Of a stretch of DNA of 64,000 bases, positions 1 to 10,415 are shown piece by piece (the first letter of the stretch is position 1; each line of letters opens with the position of its first letter). The DNA comes from Myxococcota bacterium (GTDB taxonomy: Bacteria > Myxococcota_A > Polyangia > Polyangiales > JANWZI01), in NCBI GenBank assembly GCA_025054695.1, contig JANWZI010000002.1, forward strand, positions 1 to 64,000. The letters are read 5' to 3'. The notes beneath the pieces were generated by a model that made no database searches, was not told the origin of the DNA, and saw only the letters and a program-made list of their open reading frames with translations. The position numbers were made by a program, and so were the translations under genes.

Positions 1-30
1 CGCCACGGTGTCGTGCGCAAGGGGTGGGAG

Positions 31-258
31 TCGGCCTCGGGCTCCGACTCGGTCACGGCCTCGGGCTCGGGCTCGGACTCGGATTCTGACTCGGCCTCGG
101 TCTCGGTCTCGGGCACGGGCTCCGACTCGGTCACGGCCTCGGGCTCGGACTCGGCCTCGGACTCGGATTCTGACTCGGGCTCGGCTCGGGCTCCGGACTC
201 GGGCCCGGCCTCGGCCTCCGGCTCGGACACAGTCCCGGCGGCGGTCTCGGTCTCTGTC
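31..258 (+). repeat. GNCTCG hexamer array R1
   Basis: Degenerate tandem array of the hexamer GNCTCG read on the plus strand, with N being any base. It fills almost all of the first 281 bases up to the stop of the acyl-CoA dehydrogenase gene. A segment starting at 41 (GCTCCGACTCGGTCACGG and onward, about 30 bases) recurs at 119, a 78-bp direct duplication. Long open frames here are a by-product of the stop-free unit. I see no gene in this stretch. Confidence 0.9.
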
Positions 259-281
259 CACGACCTCGAGCGGTCGCGTCG

Positions 282-1424
282 TCAACGACGGAGCAGCGAG
301 CGGGCGATGACGAGGCGCTGGATCTGGCTCGTGCCTTCGCCGATCTCGCACAGCTTGGCGTCGCGCAGGTGCCGCTCGACGGGAAACTCGCGCGTGTATC
401 CGTAGCCGCCGTGGATTTGCAATGCGCGGTGGCAGGCGCGGCTTGCCGCCTCCGAGGCGTACAGCTTCGCCATGGAGGCCTCGCGCGAATAGCGCTCGCT
501 CCGGTCCGCGAGCCACGCGGCGCGCCAAAGAAGCATCCGCGCGGCGTCCAGCTCAACCCTGCAATCCGCGATCATCCACTGGATCGCTTGATGTTCGGCG
601 ATGGGTCGCCCGAACTGCACGCGCTGTTTGGCGTACGCGACGGCGGCGCCGAGCGCGCCTTCGCCGAGTCCGAGCGCCATCGCGCCGATGCTGATGCGCC
701 CGCGGTCGAGGATCCGCAGCGTGTCGATGAAACCGTGGTCGACCTCGCCCAGGCGCTGCGCGTCGGGGACGACGCAGTTCTCGAAGATCAGTTCACAGGT
801 GTCGCTCGCGCGGCAGCCGAGCTTCTCGAGCTTGCGCCCGACACGGAAGCCGGGCGTGCCGTGCTCGACCACGAAGGCCGTGATGCCGTGCTGGCGGCGC
901 TGGGGATCGGTGACCGCGAGCACCACGCACAGCCCCCCCACCGAGCCCTGCGTGATGAACGTCTTGGTCCCGTCGATGACCCACGCGTCGCCACGTCGCA
1001 CGGCGCGCGTCCGCATCGCGCTCGCGTCGCTGCCGGAGCCCGGCTCGGTCAGCGCCCAGGCGCCGAGCATCCGGCCGCTGGCGAGCTCGGGCAAATACCG
1101 CCGCCGTTGCGCGTCGCTGCCGAACTGCAGGATGTGGCTCGTCGCCAGTCCGTTGTGCGAGGCGATGGTCAATGCGAGCGAGCCGTCGACGCGCGCGATT
1201 TCCTCGACGATGATCGCGTAGGCGAGCGTGTCGAGCCCCGCGCCCCCGTACGTCTCCGGCACGCGGATGCCGAGGAAGCCGAGCTCGGCCAGCCGCGGCA
1301 CGATTTCGTGCGGGAAGCGCTCCTCCTCGTCCCATTGACGTGCGCGTGGAGCGACCTCGCGTTCGGCGAACGCGCGCGCCGTCTCCCGAATCGCCTGGTG
1401 TGTCTCGTCGAGCCGAAAATCCAT
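282..1424 (-). CDS. Acyl-CoA dehydrogenase
   Basis: Flavoenzyme of 380 residues, the usual family length, which oxidises acyl-CoA to 2-enoyl-CoA with electron transfer flavoprotein as acceptor. Visible landmarks are the FAD/substrate signature [11 protein letters not shown] near residue 126, and a C-terminal block with [16 protein letters not shown] and EGTSQIQ. The Glu of EGTS is in the position of the catalytic base of the short/medium-chain enzymes. The gene follows the cupin gene by 9 bases on the same strand, so it is probably the last gene of a short operon that also holds a B12-binding mutase subunit. This points to branched-chain or short-chain acyl-CoA breakdown, but the substrate cannot be read from the sequence. 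Confidence 0.93.
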   Translation of the reverse strand: MDFRLDETHQAIRETARAFAEREVAPRARQWDEEERFPHEIVPRLAELGFLGIRVPETYGGAGLDTLAYAIIVEEIARVDGSLALTIASHNGLATSHILQFGSDAQRRRYLPELASGRMLGAWALTEPGSGSDASAMRTRAVRRGDAWVIDGTKTFITQGSVGGLCVVLAVTDPQRRQHGITAFVVEHGTPGFRVGRKLEKLGCRASDTCELIFENCVVPDAQRLGEVDHGFIDTLRILDRGRISIGAMALGLGEGALGAAVAYAKQRVQFGRPIAEHQAIQWMIADCRVELDAARMLLWRAAWLADRSERYSREASMAKLYASEAASRACHRALQIHGGYGYTREFPVERHLRDAKLCEIGEGTSQIQRLVIARSLLRR

Positions 1425-1433
1425 CGTTGCAGT

Positions 1434-2384
1434 TCAGCGCGGCGGGGCGGCGCGGAAACGTTGTTCCGGGCCGCCGGGGACGTAGAGCTGCCAGGCGCGC
1501 AACGGCTCCCGGCCCGCGCCGCGGAAGTCGTGTAGCACACCGGCCGGCACGTGGACGAACCGCACGGGGCGCACCTCGAGCTCCGCATCGCCCACGCGCA
1601 TCGAGCCCTCGCCGGCTTCGATCCACAGCAGTTCGGCCGACGCCTCGTGCAGGTGCTCGGGCACGCGCAGGTCGGCGCGACCCTCGAGCCGGGACAGTGC
1701 TCCGAGCCGCGCCCCTCGCGTCGGTCCGTCGACAACGATGCGCACCGAGAGCGCGCCCGCCGCGACGGAGAGCGCCTCGACGTCGTCGATCCGGCCCGCC
1801 CAGCCGGGCGGCGGATCCTGCGCCCGGTGGCCCTGCGGATGCGTGCATCCCGAGGGCGGCGCGTAGAGCGCGTCCTCGAGCGACGTGGACGGATCGAAGG
1901 GGGCCGACCGATGGCGTGCCACGGCGAGGAGCAGCTCCACGGTCTGCTCGAACGGGTTGCCGAGCGACAGGCCGGGCGGGGCTCCGGCGTAGAGCACCCA
2001 TCCGCCCTCGACGTCCACCGGTTCGGCCACTCCCGCTAACCGGACGCGCGCGCGTCCCGACTCGACGATCGCGAAGAGCTCCTGGCAGTCGTTCGCCGGC
2101 AGCACGACGGACCCGCCGGGCTCGATTCGTATCCTGGCATACAATCCAGCGAGCGCGGTGCCGCGCGGACCGTGCGGTTCGAGGAGGCGCAGCGTGGCGC
2201 CGGCCGTCGTCGGGCGGGACGCCGCGGTCTCGCCCCCGGCCGTGTGCGGGCGCGCCGCCGAGGCCGCGCCGCATCCGACCGAGAGCAGAGCGACCAGGCG
2301 CGCGGCGCTCCTCGTACCCGCGCCACGGGCGCGCCGGCGGGGCTGGAGCATCCACGCGCGGCCCGTCGCGTGCCGAAAGCCCAT
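1434..2384 (-). CDS. Cupin-domain protein with signal-like N-terminus
   Basis: Protein of 316 residues. The ATG at 2384 shares one base with the stop of the upstream mutase gene (TGATG), which fixes the start. Residues 20-45 include a short hydrophobic stretch ending in VALLSVGCGA, resembling a lipoprotein signal with the Cys at 38. Two cupin-like beta-barrel segments follow: one near 80-155 and one near 225-305 with VPEHLHEASAELLWIEAGEG and VPAGVLHDFRG, typical of RmlC-type cupins with His ligands. The substrate is unknown. The signal suggests location outside the cytoplasm, which is odd beside cytoplasmic acyl-CoA enzymes. Confidence 0.75.
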   Translation of the reverse strand: MGFRHATGRAWMLQPRRRARGAGTRSAARLVALLSVGCGAASAARPHTAGGETAASRPTTAGATLRLLEPHGPRGTALAGLYARIRIEPGGSVVLPANDCQELFAIVESGRARVRLAGVAEPVDVEGGWVLYAGAPPGLSLGNPFEQTVELLLAVARHRSAPFDPSTSLEDALYAPPSGCTHPQGHRAQDPPPGWAGRIDDVEALSVAAGALSVRIVVDGPTRGARLGALSRLEGRADLRVPEHLHEASAELLWIEAGEGSMRVGDAELEVRPVRFVHVPAGVLHDFRGAGREPLRAWQLYVPGGPEQRFRAAPPR

Positions 2385-2791
2385 CAAGCGGCTCTCGGCG
2401 TCACGTTCTCTCGAACCCACTGGATGATCTCGGACAGCGGCGTACCGGGCGTGAAGATGGCGCGCACGCCGGCGGCGCGTAGCCGCGGGACGTCCTCGTC
2501 GGGAATGATGCCGCCGCCGAACACGACGACGTCGTCGGCTCCTTCGCGCCGCAGTGCCTCGATCACCGCGGGAAAGAGCGTGTTGTGCGCCCCGCTCATG
2601 ATGGACAGGCCCACCGCGTCGACGTCTTCCTGTACCGCTGCGGCCGCGATCATGTCCGGCGTCTGGTGCAGACCGGTGTAGATGACCTCGAACCCCGCGT
2701 CGCGCAGCGCGCGCGCCACGACCTTGGCGCCGCGGTCGTGCCCGTCGAGGCCCGGCTTGGCGACGAGGATCCGGACCTTGCGATCGCTCAT
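2384..2791 (-). CDS. Free-standing B12-binding subunit of an acyl-CoA mutase
   Basis: Small protein of 135 residues made only of the cobalamin-binding Rossmann-like domain. It carries the DxHxxG motif as [10 protein letters not shown], where the His is the lower axial cobalt ligand, plus the later blocks GLSIMSGAH and [11 protein letters not shown]. This matches the C-terminal domain of methylmalonyl-CoA mutase or the small subunit of isobutyryl-CoA mutase (IcmB-like). The catalytic large subunit is not in the window. The start is taken at the ATG at 2791 because it begins directly before the conserved VRILVAKPG strand; an upstream ATG at 2830 would add 13 unconserved residues. Confidence 0.88.
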   Translation of the reverse strand: MSDRKVRILVAKPGLDGHDRGAKVVARALRDAGFEVIYTGLHQTPDMIAAAAVQEDVDAVGLSIMSGAHNTLFPAVIEALRREGADDVVVFGGGIIPDEDVPRLRAAGVRAIFTPGTPLSEIIQWVRENVTPRAA

Positions 2792-2848
2792 CGTCGCCGT
2801 CTTGTAACGAGCCGCGACCGCGCCGGTCAAGGCGAGGCCGCCAACGCG

Positions 2849-3409
2849 TCAGCCGGACGGGGACGCGACGAAGCGGGCGAAACCCCGCAGGTACTCGGCG
2901 AGCTGGGCGCGGGTCCGCTCGTCGACGAGCCCTCCTTCGCCGTCGAACAGACTCGCCGCTCCCGAAACGTGGAGCTGCTTGCCGAACCACGGGCGTGTAC
3001 CCAGCGCGCGCAGCACGGGCAGCCACGCGGCCTGGGCGAGCCGCGTGCCGCCGGGCCCCGGTGTTGCGCCGATCACTGCGACGGCCTTGCCGCCGAAGAC
3101 GCGCGGCACGTCCGCGGGAGGCCGAGACAGCCAGTCGATGGCGTTCTTCAGGACACCGGGAAACGACTGATTGTATTCGGGCGTCGCGAGCAGCAGCCCG
3201 TCCGCCGCGGCGATCTGGGCCTTCAGTTCGACCACCGCGGGCGGCAGCCCCTCGCGCGCCTCGAGGTCGCCGTCGTAGAGCGGGATGGCCGCGATGGAGC
3301 CCTCGACGAGCACGAGGTCGTCCGGCGCGAGCTCGGCCGCCGCGCGCAGCAGGGCGGAGTTGAACGACCCCTTGCGAAGGCTGCCCGAAATCGCGACGAC
3401 GGTGGCCAT
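2849..3409 (-). CDS. NADPH-dependent FMN reductase
   Basis: Flavodoxin-like protein of 186 residues. The N-terminal ISGSLRKGSFNSALLR is the phosphate-binding loop of the NADPH-dependent FMN/quinone reductase family (ChrR/Azr type), and TPEYNQSFPGVLKNAIDW is the second family signature. A clear ribosome site, GGAGGAGG, lies just before the ATG. The gene begins 15 bases after the pirin gene. Pirins and such reductases often travel together as redox or quinone-stress genes, so a role in quinone or flavin reduction is likely. Confidence 0.9.
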   Translation of the reverse strand: MATVVAISGSLRKGSFNSALLRAAAELAPDDLVLVEGSIAAIPLYDGDLEAREGLPPAVVELKAQIAAADGLLLATPEYNQSFPGVLKNAIDWLSRPPADVPRVFGGKAVAVIGATPGPGGTRLAQAAWLPVLRALGTRPWFGKQLHVSGAASLFDGEGGLVDERTRAQLAEYLRGFARFVASPSG

Positions 3410-3424
3410 GGAGCCTCCTCCCGC

Positions 3425-4147
3425 TCAGCGCAGATCGAACAGCAGCAGCTCGGCCGGCTCGTCGGCGACGACGTCGACGGCGTGCTCCGCCTCGATCGCG
3501 GCCCCGTCGCCCGCCTCGAGCGAGACGCCGCACACCGTCGCGCGCCCGCGCGCCAGTTGCACCCACGCGGCGCGTCCGGGCTCGAGCGCGTGTCGCACGC
3601 GCGTGCCCGCCGACAGCCGCCCGGCGTACAGCGCGACGTCCTGGTGAATCCGCACCGATCCGTCGCGGGCGTCGCGCGAGCCGACGAGGCGCAGTCGGTC
3701 GCGCAGTTCCTCCGGGTCGAAGGCGCGTTGCTCATAGCCCGGCGGCAGCCCGTTGCGCTCGGGCAGCAGCCAGATCTGCAACAGGTGCACGGACTCGGCG
3801 CGCGAGGCGTTCACCTCGCTGTGCACGATGCCCGTGCCGGCGCTCATCCGCTGCACTTCGCCGGGCCGGATGACGGCGCCGTGTCCCGCGCTGTCCTCGT
3901 GGCGCAACGCGCCTGCGAGCACGTACGTGACGATTTCCATGTCCCGGTGCGGATGCGGCGCGAACCCCGCGCCAGGCGCGATGCGGTCCTCGTTGAGCAC
4001 GCGCAGCGACCGGAACGCGACGTGCCTCGGGTCGTAGTAGTCGCCGAACGAAAACCCGTGCCAACTGTCGAGCCAGTCGAGCCGTGTGCGGCCGCGTTCT
4101 GCACCCTTGCGAATCCGGATCACGTCACGCTCCACGGCGCACCGCAT
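3425..4147 (-). CDS. Pirin family protein
   Basis: Double-cupin protein of 240 residues. The N-terminal half carries the pirin metal site: PHPHRDMEIVTYVL near residue 66 supplies two His, and GTGIVHSE followed by a Glu supplies the third His and the acidic ligand. Bacterial pirins bind iron and some have quercetin 2,3-dioxygenase activity; the natural substrate is usually unknown. The ATG at 4147 is preferred; the frame stays open to 4225, but that extension does not resemble the family. A 111-base gap separates it from the yhaN-like gene, and no clear promoter is visible there. Confidence 0.9.
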   Translation of the reverse strand: MRCAVERDVIRIRKGAERGRTRLDWLDSWHGFSFGDYYDPRHVAFRSLRVLNEDRIAPGAGFAPHPHRDMEIVTYVLAGALRHEDSAGHGAVIRPGEVQRMSAGTGIVHSEVNASRAESVHLLQIWLLPERNGLPPGYEQRAFDPEELRDRLRLVGSRDARDGSVRIHQDVALYAGRLSAGTRVRHALEPGRAAWVQLARGRATVCGVSLEAGDGAAIEAEHAVDVVADEPAELLLFDLR

Positions 4148-4258
4148 ACTCGCTCCGTGCCCGCACGGCCGGAGCTCGGCGGTCGCCTCGTAGCCATCCA
4201 TGCGGCGGCCCCGTGGCACCGTCAACCCCTTGCGTGCACGGCGCGACGGCGTGGGGCG

Positions 4259-6886
4259 TCACGCGCCCGGCGGCGGCAGGTACTGGGGCGCGACGCCCAG
4301 GTCGAGGAAATCCTCTGGGTGGCAGGTGAACAGCAGGATCTGGTGGCGCTGCGCGGCGTCGACCAGGACGCGCTTGACCACGTCGAGACGCTCCCGATCC
4401 GTGTACGCGAGCACGTCGTCGAGGACCATGAGCGTCGGGAACCCCCGCTGGCCCAGCAGATCGGCATACGCGAGGCGGCAGAGCAGACCGATCTGCTCTT
4501 GCGTACCGAAACTCAGCTCGGACAGCGCGCCTGCACCCTCCGCACGCACCAACTGCGAGGGCACGAACGGATCGCCGAATTGGATCTCGGCTCGTGGAAA
4601 CAGTCGCGTCACGTAGTGCGCGACCCGGCTCTGTACGGGCCGCCGGAGCTCGGCGGTGCACTCTTGTCGACGCCGTTCGATGCGCTCGACGAGCCAACGG
4701 AGAGCCTGGGCGCGAAGGAAAAGTTGCCGCTCGCGGTCCCGCGCCGCTTCGAGACGTGCCTCGGCCTCCGCGAGTTGGTTTTCGAGACCGTCGGCTCCGA
4801 AGGCTCGAAGCTCGGCCCGCAGTTGGTGAATTTCTCCGGATCGCAGCCTGCGGTCGTTCTCCAGAGTCCTGCGTTTGACTTCGTAATCCCTGCGCTGCGC
4901 CTCGAACCGCGCGCCCTCGGTAGGATCGTGCCTAGCGCAGAGGGACTGCCTGTCGATCGTTCGAGTCTCGATGGCTTGCTCGAGCTCGCTCATCTGCGCG
5001 TCGAGTGGGTCGCGGGCATCTTCGCCGAGCGCCTGCGCGAGCTGTTGCTCGCCATAAGCGATGTGGGCCTCGAGATCGCCGATCTGCCGCCGAAGTCGCG
5101 CGAGCTCCGTCTCGACGCCACGAAGATCGCTCTCACCCGAACCGATGTCTTTGTGCAACTGGCTCAAGGCTGCGTCGAGCTGCTCGACGTCGTCGTCGGC
5201 GCCGTCCGCCGTGCCGAGCGCAGCGAGGCGAGTGTCGAGATCCTCGAGCGTCCGCCGCGTTTCTTCGAGCCGTCTCTCTAGCCCGTCGAGCCCCGTGGGA
5301 GCGAGCGTTCCGAGAGCCTGGCGCACCCCGGCGTGCTCTTCCCGAAGGCGTGCCGCTCGCTCTCGACGTCGCTCCGCTTCCTCGAGGCTGGTCATTCCGG
5401 CGCGAGCGAGTGCGTCGCGCAAGGCCGCTCGGGCCGTCTCGAGGGCGCGCCGGCGGGGCTCGAGCTCGCTGCCGCCGGGTTCGAGCTCGAGAATACCGAT
5501 ACCGGGAATCTTCAGCTCGGCGCGCCGATCGACGATTCGTTCTCCCTCGTCGTTCAGGCGAATGTCGTCCAGCTGAATCGTGACGCCCGGCTCGAGGCGG
5601 TAGCGAATACGGAGCGCGAGCGCGTCGAGTCGCGCCGCCGACGTCTCCACGTCGTTGTGAAGGGTACGAAGGTGGCGGACGGTTTCCTCGCCCGGGTCGG
5701 TCGCGCGGATATCGGCGTCGAGTCGACGCACGTGCGCGTCGAGATCGAGGGCCTTCCGGTAGCCGTTCTCGAGCGCAACGAAGGCCTCGTGCTGGCTCTG
5801 ACGCTCGGTCGCGAGTCGCTTGCGTTCTCGCATCCGAGAGGCCCGCTCGCGCCGGGCTTCCAAAACGGAGAGCTCCTGTCGAAGCTCGGCCATGCGGAGG
5901 AGCAGGCCGCGCCGACGCCCCTCGAGCTCTTCGAGCCGTCGCGTTGCGCCGTGGAGCTCGGCTTGGGCTTTGCGAAGTGCCTCTTCCCGCTCGTCGATTC
6001 GGCGACGTCGTTCCGACAGGGCTTCGCGCCGCGCTCGCAGCGCGTCGAGCTCTCTCTGGAGATCCTGGAGTCGCTGCCGGGCCGCGTTCCAGGAGTCCAG
6101 TCGCTGTTTGTTGCATCTCTCGTCTTCCGCGAGCCGCTGGTCTTCGACGTCCGCCTCGGCCTCGCGCTCGACGAGGCGGCGCAACGCGTCGAGCCGTGAG
6201 AGATGCTCGGTGCGCTTTTTGCGAAGTTCGTCGACCTTCGCTTCGGCAGCTTCGCGCTCCTTCTGCGCGGCCCTGAGCGCATCGACGGGCGCACCGGAGT
6301 TGCCGTAATACCGTTCGAGCTCTCGTTTGAGACTGCGCAGCAGCGGAAGTGCGCGGGCGCTCGCCAGCTCCTCGAGCGCGGCTTCGATGCAGCGCTCGAG
6401 CGGTTGCTCGGCGCGCTCCAGGGCGCCCTTGAGATCCTGCGCCGTGCCCTGCGTGATCCAGAGCAGGCCCGACACGCCGAAGGCCTGCGCTGCCTGTTTC
6501 GCGCTGGTCGATGGCGGGCTGAACGAGAGAAGGTCCGTGAGGAACCTTTCGGCTTCGGTTCCCCCAAGAGGGCGCGGCGGTCCGCCGAGGGTGCACGAGG
6601 GCTTGCGCAAGAACTGCTTGTCGAGGGTGTACGTCGTTCCCGCGTGCTCGAAGACGACGATCACGCGGGGGCTCGCGTTGGGGGCGTTCCACGGAAGCAG
6701 CTTTCGCACGCCCGTCGCTTCGGATTTCGAGCCATGCGGCACGAAGAACGCGGCGCGCAGCGCCTCGACGACGGTGCTCTTGCCGCTTTCATTGGGTCCC
6801 GCGATCAGGTTGAGGCCATCGCGGAACGTCAACGTGAGGGCATGGAAACGGCGGACCGCACTCAGTTCGAGCTTCGTGAGCTTCAC
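4259..6886 (-). CDS. YhaN/SbcC-like AAA ATPase with long coiled coil
   Basis: SMC-like ATPase of 875 residues. The N-terminal Walker A is GPNESGKST near residue 32. A central region of about 500 residues, very rich in Glu, Arg and Leu, is coiled coil. The C-terminal lobe has a signature-like LSFGTQEQIG and Walker B TLMVLDDVLAYTD. This is the arrangement of YhaN, the partner of a Mre11/SbcD-type nuclease. The start is GTG at 6886, overlapping the stop of the upstream nuclease gene (GTGA), so translation is coupled. Together the pair should form a DNA-end processing complex, as inferred from SbcCD and Rad50-Mre11. Confidence 0.9.
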   Translation of the reverse strand: MKLTKLELSAVRRFHALTLTFRDGLNLIAGPNESGKSTVVEALRAAFFVPHGSKSEATGVRKLLPWNAPNASPRVIVVFEHAGTTYTLDKQFLRKPSCTLGGPPRPLGGTEAERFLTDLLSFSPPSTSAKQAAQAFGVSGLLWITQGTAQDLKGALERAEQPLERCIEAALEELASARALPLLRSLKRELERYYGNSGAPVDALRAAQKEREAAEAKVDELRKKRTEHLSRLDALRRLVEREAEADVEDQRLAEDERCNKQRLDSWNAARQRLQDLQRELDALRARREALSERRRRIDEREEALRKAQAELHGATRRLEELEGRRRGLLLRMAELRQELSVLEARRERASRMRERKRLATERQSQHEAFVALENGYRKALDLDAHVRRLDADIRATDPGEETVRHLRTLHNDVETSAARLDALALRIRYRLEPGVTIQLDDIRLNDEGERIVDRRAELKIPGIGILELEPGGSELEPRRRALETARAALRDALARAGMTSLEEAERRRERAARLREEHAGVRQALGTLAPTGLDGLERRLEETRRTLEDLDTRLAALGTADGADDDVEQLDAALSQLHKDIGSGESDLRGVETELARLRRQIGDLEAHIAYGEQQLAQALGEDARDPLDAQMSELEQAIETRTIDRQSLCARHDPTEGARFEAQRRDYEVKRRTLENDRRLRSGEIHQLRAELRAFGADGLENQLAEAEARLEAARDRERQLFLRAQALRWLVERIERRRQECTAELRRPVQSRVAHYVTRLFPRAEIQFGDPFVPSQLVRAEGAGALSELSFGTQEQIGLLCRLAYADLLGQRGFPTLMVLDDVLAYTDRERLDVVKRVLVDAAQRHQILLFTCHPEDFLDLGVAPQYLPPPGA

Positions 6887-8049
6887 GACGACCTCGAGGG
6901 CCGGGAGGAGCCCGTCGTCGCGGGCAACTTCGCGTAGTGCTCGGCGAGAACCCAGAGGGCTTCGCGAGCCAGCGCGCGTTGCGCGTCGTCCCCTTGCACG
7001 GCCTCCTCGAGCTCGCGGACGACGTCGCCCAGATAGCCGTCACGGCGCAGCTCGTCGAGAAGCTCGGCGGTGGGCTCCGCGACGAGCCGGCTGCGATCGA
7101 CGCAAAGCGCGGTGAGTCGTCCGCGCGCTTCGGCCAGGGCATTGCCGAGTCGGACGTGCAGCGATTCGTCGAGGCGCCCCTGGAGCGAGAGTTTCAGGAC
7201 CGTCGTCGGCGGGAGGCTCTTGACGAAGGGAATCAAGGCCTCGATGTCGCTTGCGCCACGAATCGTCAGCTCGTGGGTGAGCCAGCGATACGTGGCGACG
7301 GAATGCGTCTTCACCGAGGGCATGGCGCCCGGGGCGGGAACGTCGACTTCGAGGACGTATCCGGGCTCGTTGTCGCGAAAACGATCGGGCTCGGGGGTGC
7401 CTGAGTACCACGTGCGCGCATCGATCTCTTTGCATCCGTGCCAGTCGCCGAGCGCGAGGTAGTCGAGGCGGGCACGCGCGGCCCTATCGCGCGCGATGGG
7501 GTTGCGGGCGTCCCAATCGTCGGGCAGTTCGCCCGTGACGCAGCCGTGCGCGAGGCCGACGCGCACGCATCGCGGCGGCGTGACCGCGTCGTCCATCCAG
7601 GCCGTCACGTCGTCGCGCGCACTTCGGTCGCGCAGCGGAGCGGGAAGGACCACGAGGTCACCGGGAAGCTCGATCGGCGTCGCGTCGACCGCGAGGCGGA
7701 CGTTGGATGGAACCGCTTTGAGCAGGGCCGCGTTGGCCCAGACACCATCCGGCGTGGCCGGGTCGTGGTTGCCCGGTAGCAAGACCCACGGTCCCGAGAA
7801 CGCTTCGAGCATGGAGAAAAGCTTGAATACGACTTCCGGGGGCGCGTTTTCCGAATCGAACACGTCGCCCGCAACGAGAACGGCATCGACTTCGAGCTCG
7901 TGTGCGAGTCGAGCGATCCGTTCGACGACGTCGAAGCGTGCCTGCATCAGCAAAGGGGCCGGAGCCACCTCGTGGCCCGTCGTCTCCGCATTCAGCGTCT
8001 CGAACCGCCTGCCGATCTGCCAGTCCGACGTGTGGAGGAATCGCGCCAT
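6883..8049 (-). CDS. SbcD/YhaO-like DNA repair exonuclease (metallophosphoesterase)
   Basis: Calcineurin-like phosphoesterase of 388 residues. The metal-binding motifs appear in order: HTSDWQIG at the N-terminus, GDVFDSENAP, LPGNHD, a His in LAHG, and GDWHG. In the first motif Gln replaces the usual His of SDxHLG, a variant common in the YhaO branch. The C-terminal third is a capping region. The start chosen is the ATG at 8049, directly before the conserved strand; the frame stays open upstream to 8346 but is Arg-rich and not conserved. The gene is coupled by a 4-base overlap to the ATPase gene. Confidence 0.9.
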   Translation of the reverse strand: MARFLHTSDWQIGRRFETLNAETTGHEVAPAPLLMQARFDVVERIARLAHELEVDAVLVAGDVFDSENAPPEVVFKLFSMLEAFSGPWVLLPGNHDPATPDGVWANAALLKAVPSNVRLAVDATPIELPGDLVVLPAPLRDRSARDDVTAWMDDAVTPPRCVRVGLAHGCVTGELPDDWDARNPIARDRAARARLDYLALGDWHGCKEIDARTWYSGTPEPDRFRDNEPGYVLEVDVPAPGAMPSVKTHSVATYRWLTHELTIRGASDIEALIPFVKSLPPTTVLKLSLQGRLDESLHVRLGNALAEARGRLTALCVDRSRLVAEPTAELLDELRRDGYLGDVVRELEEAVQGDDAQRALAREALWVLAEHYAKLPATTGSSRPSRSS

Positions 8050-8292
8050 CGTCACCCCTGTGCGGCCGAGCGTACGCCACGAGCGGCCGCGTGTTCGTCT
8101 CGATCGACGCCGCGTGCGCGCACGACTGACGGGCTGCGTGGACCAGACCTTCGGGCGGTCCGGTGGGGATCGCGCGTGAGACGTGACGTGGTACTGTGGT
8201 GGGCCCCGGTGAGGCGTCCGGCGCGGGGTCTTCGCCGAAACATCTCGTGATTGCAAGGACTTATCGAGATTCCGGCTTTCGGTACGTCGGCT

Positions 8293-8307
8293 TGCACGAA
8301 TCGTGCA
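8293..8307. promoter_or_regulatory. 15-bp perfect palindrome, candidate operator
   Basis: TGCACGA-A-TCGTGCA, seven complementary bases on each side of a central A, ending nine bases upstream of the -35 box of the tRNA-tuf promoter. The placement suits an activator or repressor of the translation operon. The remaining sequence from 8050 to 8292 shows no gene that I can support. Confidence 0.5.
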
Positions 8308-8316
8308 CGCAGCGAC

Positions 8317-8345
8317 TTGACATCCTGGTGGCGGTCGGCTAAGCA
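8317..8345 (+). promoter_or_regulatory. Candidate sigma-70 promoter of the tRNA-tuf-ribosomal operon
   Basis: A perfect -35 box TTGACA (8317-8322) is followed after 17 bases by TAAGCA (8340-8345), a weak -10 box. Transcription would start about 65 bases before the first tRNA. A consensus -35 at exact spacing ahead of a stable-RNA operon is convincing; the -10 is not. Confidence 0.5.
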
Positions 8346-8417
8346 ACCCGCCCCTCGCCGCCGGGGCGCCGGTGCGTCCACGGAGCGTCGGGGCGTCGCC
8401 CGCCGGGGGCGGCGCAA

Positions 8418-8489
8418 GCTGGCCTAGCTCAACGGTAGAGCACCTGCCTTGTAAGCAGGGGGTTGTGGGTTCGAATCCCGCGGTCAGCT
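8418..8489 (+). tRNA. tRNA-Thr (anticodon TGT)
   Basis: Seven-base acceptor GCTGGCC pairs with GGTCAGC (one G-T pair). The anticodon loop CTTGTAA gives TGT. The T arm GTGGGTTCGAATCCCGC is intact. The 3' CCA is not encoded. First of four tRNAs in the order Thr-Tyr-Gly-Thr ahead of tuf, as in the E. coli tufB operon. Confidence 0.95.
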
Positions 8490-8514
8490 CGTGGACGTGA
8501 CACGTGACGAGCTC

Positions 8515-8597
<83 letters not shown>

Positions 8598-8626
8598 CCG
8601 GGCGAGCGAGGCGCAACGACCCTGTC

Positions 8627-8699
8627 GCGGGAGTAGCTCAGTCGGTAGAGCGTCAGCCTTCCAAGCTGAACGTCGTGGGTTCGAGTCCCATCTCCCGCT
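8627..8699 (+). tRNA. tRNA-Gly (anticodon TCC)
   Basis: Acceptor GCGGGAG pairs with CTCCCGC; the anticodon loop CTTCCAA gives TCC; the T loop GTTCGAGTC is normal. CCA is not encoded. Third tRNA of the cluster. Confidence 0.95.
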
Positions 8700-8747
8700 C
8701 CCGGTGTCTGTGGAGGACGTGACGACGCGAGGACGAGGCACGAGCAG

Positions 8748-8819
8748 GCCCAGGTAGCTCAGTGGTAGAGCACCTCCTTGGTAAGGAGGAGGTCGCGAGT
8801 TCGATCCTCGTCCTGGGCT
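8748..8819 (+). tRNA. tRNA-Thr (anticodon GGT)
   Basis: Acceptor GCCCAGG pairs with CCTGGGC; the anticodon loop CTTGGTAA gives GGT; the T arm GCGAGTTCGATCCTCGT is normal. CCA is not encoded. It ends 70 bases before tuf. Confidence 0.95.
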
Positions 8820-8889
8820 CCGGGCACGAGCAACACGGCGCGCCCCCCGCCGACCCCCCGGGGGCGAGACACTTCGGAGGAACGACGAG

Positions 8890-10080
<1,191 letters not shown>

Positions 10081-10090
10081 GAGGCACGAC

Positions 10091-10399
<309 letters not shown>

Positions 10400-10415
10400 A
10401 CGGGAGGAGCGCGCC

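Noticed and set aside
13-405. Long Ser-Asp, Arg-Thr and Leu-Gly open frames over R1 (also over R2, R3, R4 and R9)
   Set aside because: They result from the stop-free hexamer and have no conserved part, no ribosome site and no matching length among arrays. Only the ScpB tail is attached to a real gene in frame with a plausible start.
8821-8889. Attenuator or riboswitch in the tuf leader
   Set aside because: The C-rich and G-rich runs can pair only without a proper loop, and no known riboswitch pattern is visible.
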